Virus record (IMG/VR): IMGVR_UViG_3300007276_000295
Coordinates: 1-24,270 of that record
Origin: a virus
Strand: one strand, 5' to 3'
Length of the DNA stretch: 24,270 nucleotides
Shown here: positions 21,631 to 24,270 of the stretch, piece after piece
How positions within the stretch are numbered: the first letter of the stretch is position 1
Layout of the letters: every line of letters starts with the position of its first letter
Program-made: the position numbers and the translations under genes
The notes under the pieces: model-generated
Told to the model about the DNA's origin: nothing
Database searches by the model: none
Seen by the model: only the letters and a program-made list of their open reading frames with translations

Positions 21631-24270
21631 ATGTCTAATAACACACGCCCTACTGACGATTTTTTGATCGAAGCTCTTGGTAATGTTGGCTTTCAAGATC
21701 GTTATGGAATTGGATTGACAGCAAATGCTGAATTTACTGATGAATTCAGTCAAGATCTTCAAGATATGAATGATCTTGAACTCAGGGCAAAATATGGTGC
21801 AGAGGTTCAACAAAATGCATATCGACTTTCTCAAGGTCAGCATCGTTATCGTGATGTACGTAAATCGGTACGTTCAACTCCTGAAGCACTCTCTGATATG
21901 GCTGTGGACGCAGCTTCTGCTCTATATCGTGGAGTTGGTGATTTGGGTGTTCTTGCTGCGGGATACACAGAAGGTGCTTTTGATGGCGATGATAACACTA
22001 CTGGTGCTAGTCGTGCTGCTGAATTAATGTCAGCCCACCGGGAAATTTCTGCTGGTATTAAACAAGAAAACCTCTCACTGACTCTTCAAGAAAAACAGGC
22101 TTTTGAAGCCATTGAAGGTCAACTTGATAACGAAACTTCTCAGGTGCAATATGAAGCAGACATCGCTGCTGGTGTCCCTGAATATCAAGCTGCCATGGCT
22201 CGTGAGGGTCGTAATGCACTGAATGCTCTTGAACGAAACCTCCGAGATCCTGCTCTTGCTGGTTCAATTATTGCAGATGGTGTTGGTTCTCTAGTAGCTT
22301 CTGCCCCTCTTGCTGGTGTTGGTGGACTTGCTGCTAAGGGTTTAACTGCTGCTGCTACTCGTAATTTAATTGCTCAACGAGTTGCTCAAGCATCTGGTAT
22401 TGCTGCTGCTGCTGCGGTTCCTGAAGTTGCTGGTGTATATGGAGAAGCTGTCACAGATGTGATGAGCCAAGACACAGATCAACTGATGATTTCCTCTATT
22501 ATTATGCAAGGTCTTGTTTCTGAAGGTCTCTCTCCTGAGGAAGCCAAGGTTCAACTTGCAGGTATGGTGGCTGAAACCGCTGCTGTACGTCAGATTATTC
22601 CTTCTCTTGCTCTTGGTTTCATTACCAACAAGTTTGAAGCTATGCCTCTTGGTTCATTTATTAATATAGGTATTACCAAAGGTCTTCTTCAAATTGCTGG
22701 TGAGGGTATTGAAGAAGCTGGTCAAGGTATCTCTGGAACTATAAACCGAAATATTTCTATTGAAGAATATGGTAATATTGGTCGTGGTGTCTTGGAAGGT
22801 GTTGGACAAGAAGCTGCTCTTGGTGCTCTTGCAGGTGTGGGTATGGCAGGTGTATCTGCAATTCCCAGTACTGTACGCGGAACGTTGAATATTCCTAGTA
22901 ATATTGTGGATGCTCTTGTAGCAGAGGGAGAAGATAGTGGACCTTCTTTTGCTGCTCGTAGTGGTCGTATTGGTGCTGCGATTGTTGATGAAATTGTAAC
23001 CACTTCTCGTCCAATTATTGAAGCCGCTACCCAAACTATATCTACTACTGCTGGACGGGTTTCTGAGGCTGTTCAGGGATATGCTGATCGTCCTGACACA
23101 GGTGAAGTATCCTCGTCTGTACAAGCCGTTTTGGATGTCACGAAAACTCTTCATGAAGAAGTAGCAAGTGGTCAGCTTGAAGACACTGTAGAAATTGCTG
23201 TTACTCAACCTGATTCAGATCCAGTTCCAGAAAGTATGAGTGGTATTGCTGGTGAAAATCGTACTCTAATGGAGAATATTACTGGTATTGTTGCAAAAAT
23301 AGGATCAAAAGATTTCAAAGCTACTGAGGCTGATATTGCCTATGCAGCTACTCAATTGAATAAACTCTCAGGGTTGGTAAACCAACTAACGGGAAAATCC
23401 AAAAAACAATTGGGTCGGGTTCTTTCCTCAAAATTGGTAAAAAAGATTCAAGAGGAATCTGCTAAGATTGATCTAAATACGACAGATGTTCAGGATCCTA
23501 TCACTATTTTGAACGTGGCCAAAACCAATCCGACGAATGTGAATCCGGAAACTGCCAATAAGATCCTTGAGGAATCGGATGAACAGATTACTCCTGAAGA
23601 TTTAAAGTACGTTCGTGTGGCATCCAAACTGGCTAATTTGATCAATACGAATGTAGGAACTCAGATTGAAATTCGGAATAATGAGAACATTGGACTTACA
23701 CAGGTAGATCGTTCTACTCGTCCTGTAAAATCGGTAGAGAACACCTCTCGTTCAATCCAAGCTGAAGGTTATGTAGATACTGCTGGTCGTTCTCTTCGTT
23801 CAATCAACGACTTTAATCGTGATATTATCGTGGGTGTTCAATCCCCTAATAAGACAATTGTGAATCAGAAAGGACAAGTTGTTTCGGTTCAGAAAGTAGC
23901 TGAATCTATGCGTAAGTTTGGTCAGCACATGCAGAACAAGGTACAAGCTTTGAATGAATCATTGGCTGATTCTTACACCAATGATCAAGGTACTATCTCT
24001 GGTCGTGCCAAGAAATTCTCTGGTTTACGTGGTGGTGAGGTTTTCGTCCCTGCTAATCGTTGGGAAAAACCTGTACGATATTCTGCTGGTAATTCTTCAA
24101 GTGTTGCATTTGCACAACAGGTTACTGCTGATCAGAATACATTGATTGAATCCTTTAATATCCTTTTGGAAGAATTTCCTGAGGTATTTGAAGGTCTTGA
24201 ACCTTTGGTTCCTATCATTCTTAATCCTCCTGAAACTGCTAGTAAGCAACAGGAAACAACACAAGAACAA
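21631..24270 (+). CDS. N-terminal part of the giant virion RNA polymerase (N4 gp50-like; 3' partial)
   Basis: This frame has no stop before the window end: 880 codons from ATG 21631, preceded by CAGGA. From memory, several segments align with the N4 vRNAP N-terminal domain. They are an Ala/Gly hydrophobic region after residue 210; IAGEGIEEAGQGISGTINRN with EGVGQEAALGALAGVGMAG (N4 has a VEEG...GVGTQAGLGALYGFG pattern); VNPETANKILEES (N4: LNPESVNVVL); and FGQHMQNKVQALNE near residue 766 (N4: FAQHMQNKVGALNE) followed by VAFAQQVTAD. In N4 this approximately 3500-residue enzyme is packaged, injected with the DNA and transcribes early genes from hairpin promoters. The catalytic core (N4 about 998-2103) would lie beyond this window, so polymerase motifs cannot be checked. 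Ala-rich segments may help membrane passage. Confidence 0.9.
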   Translation, partial: MSNNTRPTDDFLIEALGNVGFQDRYGIGLTANAEFTDEFSQDLQDMNDLELRAKYGAEVQQNAYRLSQGQHRYRDVRKSVRSTPEALSDMAVDAASALYRGVGDLGVLAAGYTEGAFDGDDNTTGASRAAELMSAHREISAGIKQENLSLTLQEKQAFEAIEGQLDNETSQVQYEADIAAGVPEYQAAMAREGRNALNALERNLRDPALAGSIIADGVGSLVASAPLAGVGGLAAKGLTAAATRNLIAQRVAQASGIAAAAAVPEVAGVYGEAVTDVMSQDTDQLMISSIIMQGLVSEGLSPEEAKVQLAGMVAETAAVRQIIPSLALGFITNKFEAMPLGSFINIGITKGLLQIAGEGIEEAGQGISGTINRNISIEEYGNIGRGVLEGVGQEAALGALAGVGMAGVSAIPSTVRGTLNIPSNIVDALVAEGEDSGPSFAARSGRIGAAIVDEIVTTSRPIIEAATQTISTTAGRVSEAVQGYADRPDTGEVSSSVQAVLDVTKTLHEEVASGQLEDTVEIAVTQPDSDPVPESMSGIAGENRTLMENITGIVAKIGSKDFKATEADIAYAATQLNKLSGLVNQLTGKSKKQLGRVLSSKLVKKIQEESAKIDLNTTDVQDPITILNVAKTNPTNVNPETANKILEESDEQITPEDLKYVRVASKLANLINTNVGTQIEIRNNENIGLTQVDRSTRPVKSVENTSRSIQAEGYVDTAGRSLRSINDFNRDIIVGVQSPNKTIVNQKGQVVSVQKVAESMRKFGQHMQNKVQALNESLADSYTNDQGTISGRAKKFSGLRGGEVFVPANRWEKPVRYSAGNSSSVAFAQQVTADQNTLIESFNILLEEFPEVFEGLEPLVPIILNPPETASKQQETTQEQ

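Noticed and set aside
22654-23208. 184-codon minus-strand frame within the vRNAP gene
   Set aside because: The Asn/Thr/Ser-rich translation mirrors the Ala/Gly/Val codons of the sense gene. It has no ribosome-binding site and no recognisable domain, and all neighbouring genes are on the plus strand.

Overview
The window is part of the late (virion and lysis) region of a tailed bacteriophage of the N4 type (family Schitoviridae). Every gene lies on the + strand. The strongest evidence is gene order combined with recognisable proteins: small and large terminase subunits, a head-tail adaptor, a lysis cassette, an approximately 770-residue portal, scaffold, major capsid protein, a block of virion and ejection proteins, and finally the start of a very long reading frame that runs off the end of the window. 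That last frame resembles the N-terminal region of the N4 virion-encapsidated RNA polymerase (vRNAP). Two spanins, one a lipoprotein, and a peptidoglycan amidase indicate a Gram-negative host. Modest G+C (sampled lines mostly about 32-42 percent, higher in a few genes) and the tail-spike modules would suit a proteobacterial host, perhaps marine, but the host cannot be fixed from this sequence.

Layout. 1-3809 is the receptor-binding region: the C-terminal end of a LamG-like fibre protein, a small unidentified protein, and a 907-residue tailspike with a pectate-lyase-like beta helix. The first gene and the last three quarters of the tailspike are clearly richer in G+C than their surroundings, which points to imported host-range modules. 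3810-3941 is a gap with a perfect 16-bp inverted repeat. 3942-6909 holds terminase small subunit, terminase large subunit and adaptor. 6909-8589 is the lysis cassette: putative holin, a 54-residue one-span membrane protein, amidase, i-spanin and a partly embedded o-spanin. Four consecutive junctions here overlap by exactly one base. 8595-14231 holds portal, a small helical protein, scaffold and major capsid protein, followed by a good rho-independent terminator. 14352-19199 holds three virion proteins, one with seven exact 15-residue repeats and one with a hydrophobic membrane-like block. 19204-24270 holds the predicted DNA-ejection proteins: a small one with a glycine-rich helix, one with a tail-lysozyme domain, and the vRNAP N-terminal region.

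Together: terminase packages DNA through the portal into the scaffolded capsid. The adaptor and tail proteins close the head, and the spikes bind and probably degrade surface polysaccharide. The ejection proteins and vRNAP would enter the cell with the DNA. Holin, amidase and spanins release progeny. No stretch longer than about 135 bases lacks a gene, and no tRNA, CRISPR array, insertion sequence or integrase was seen.
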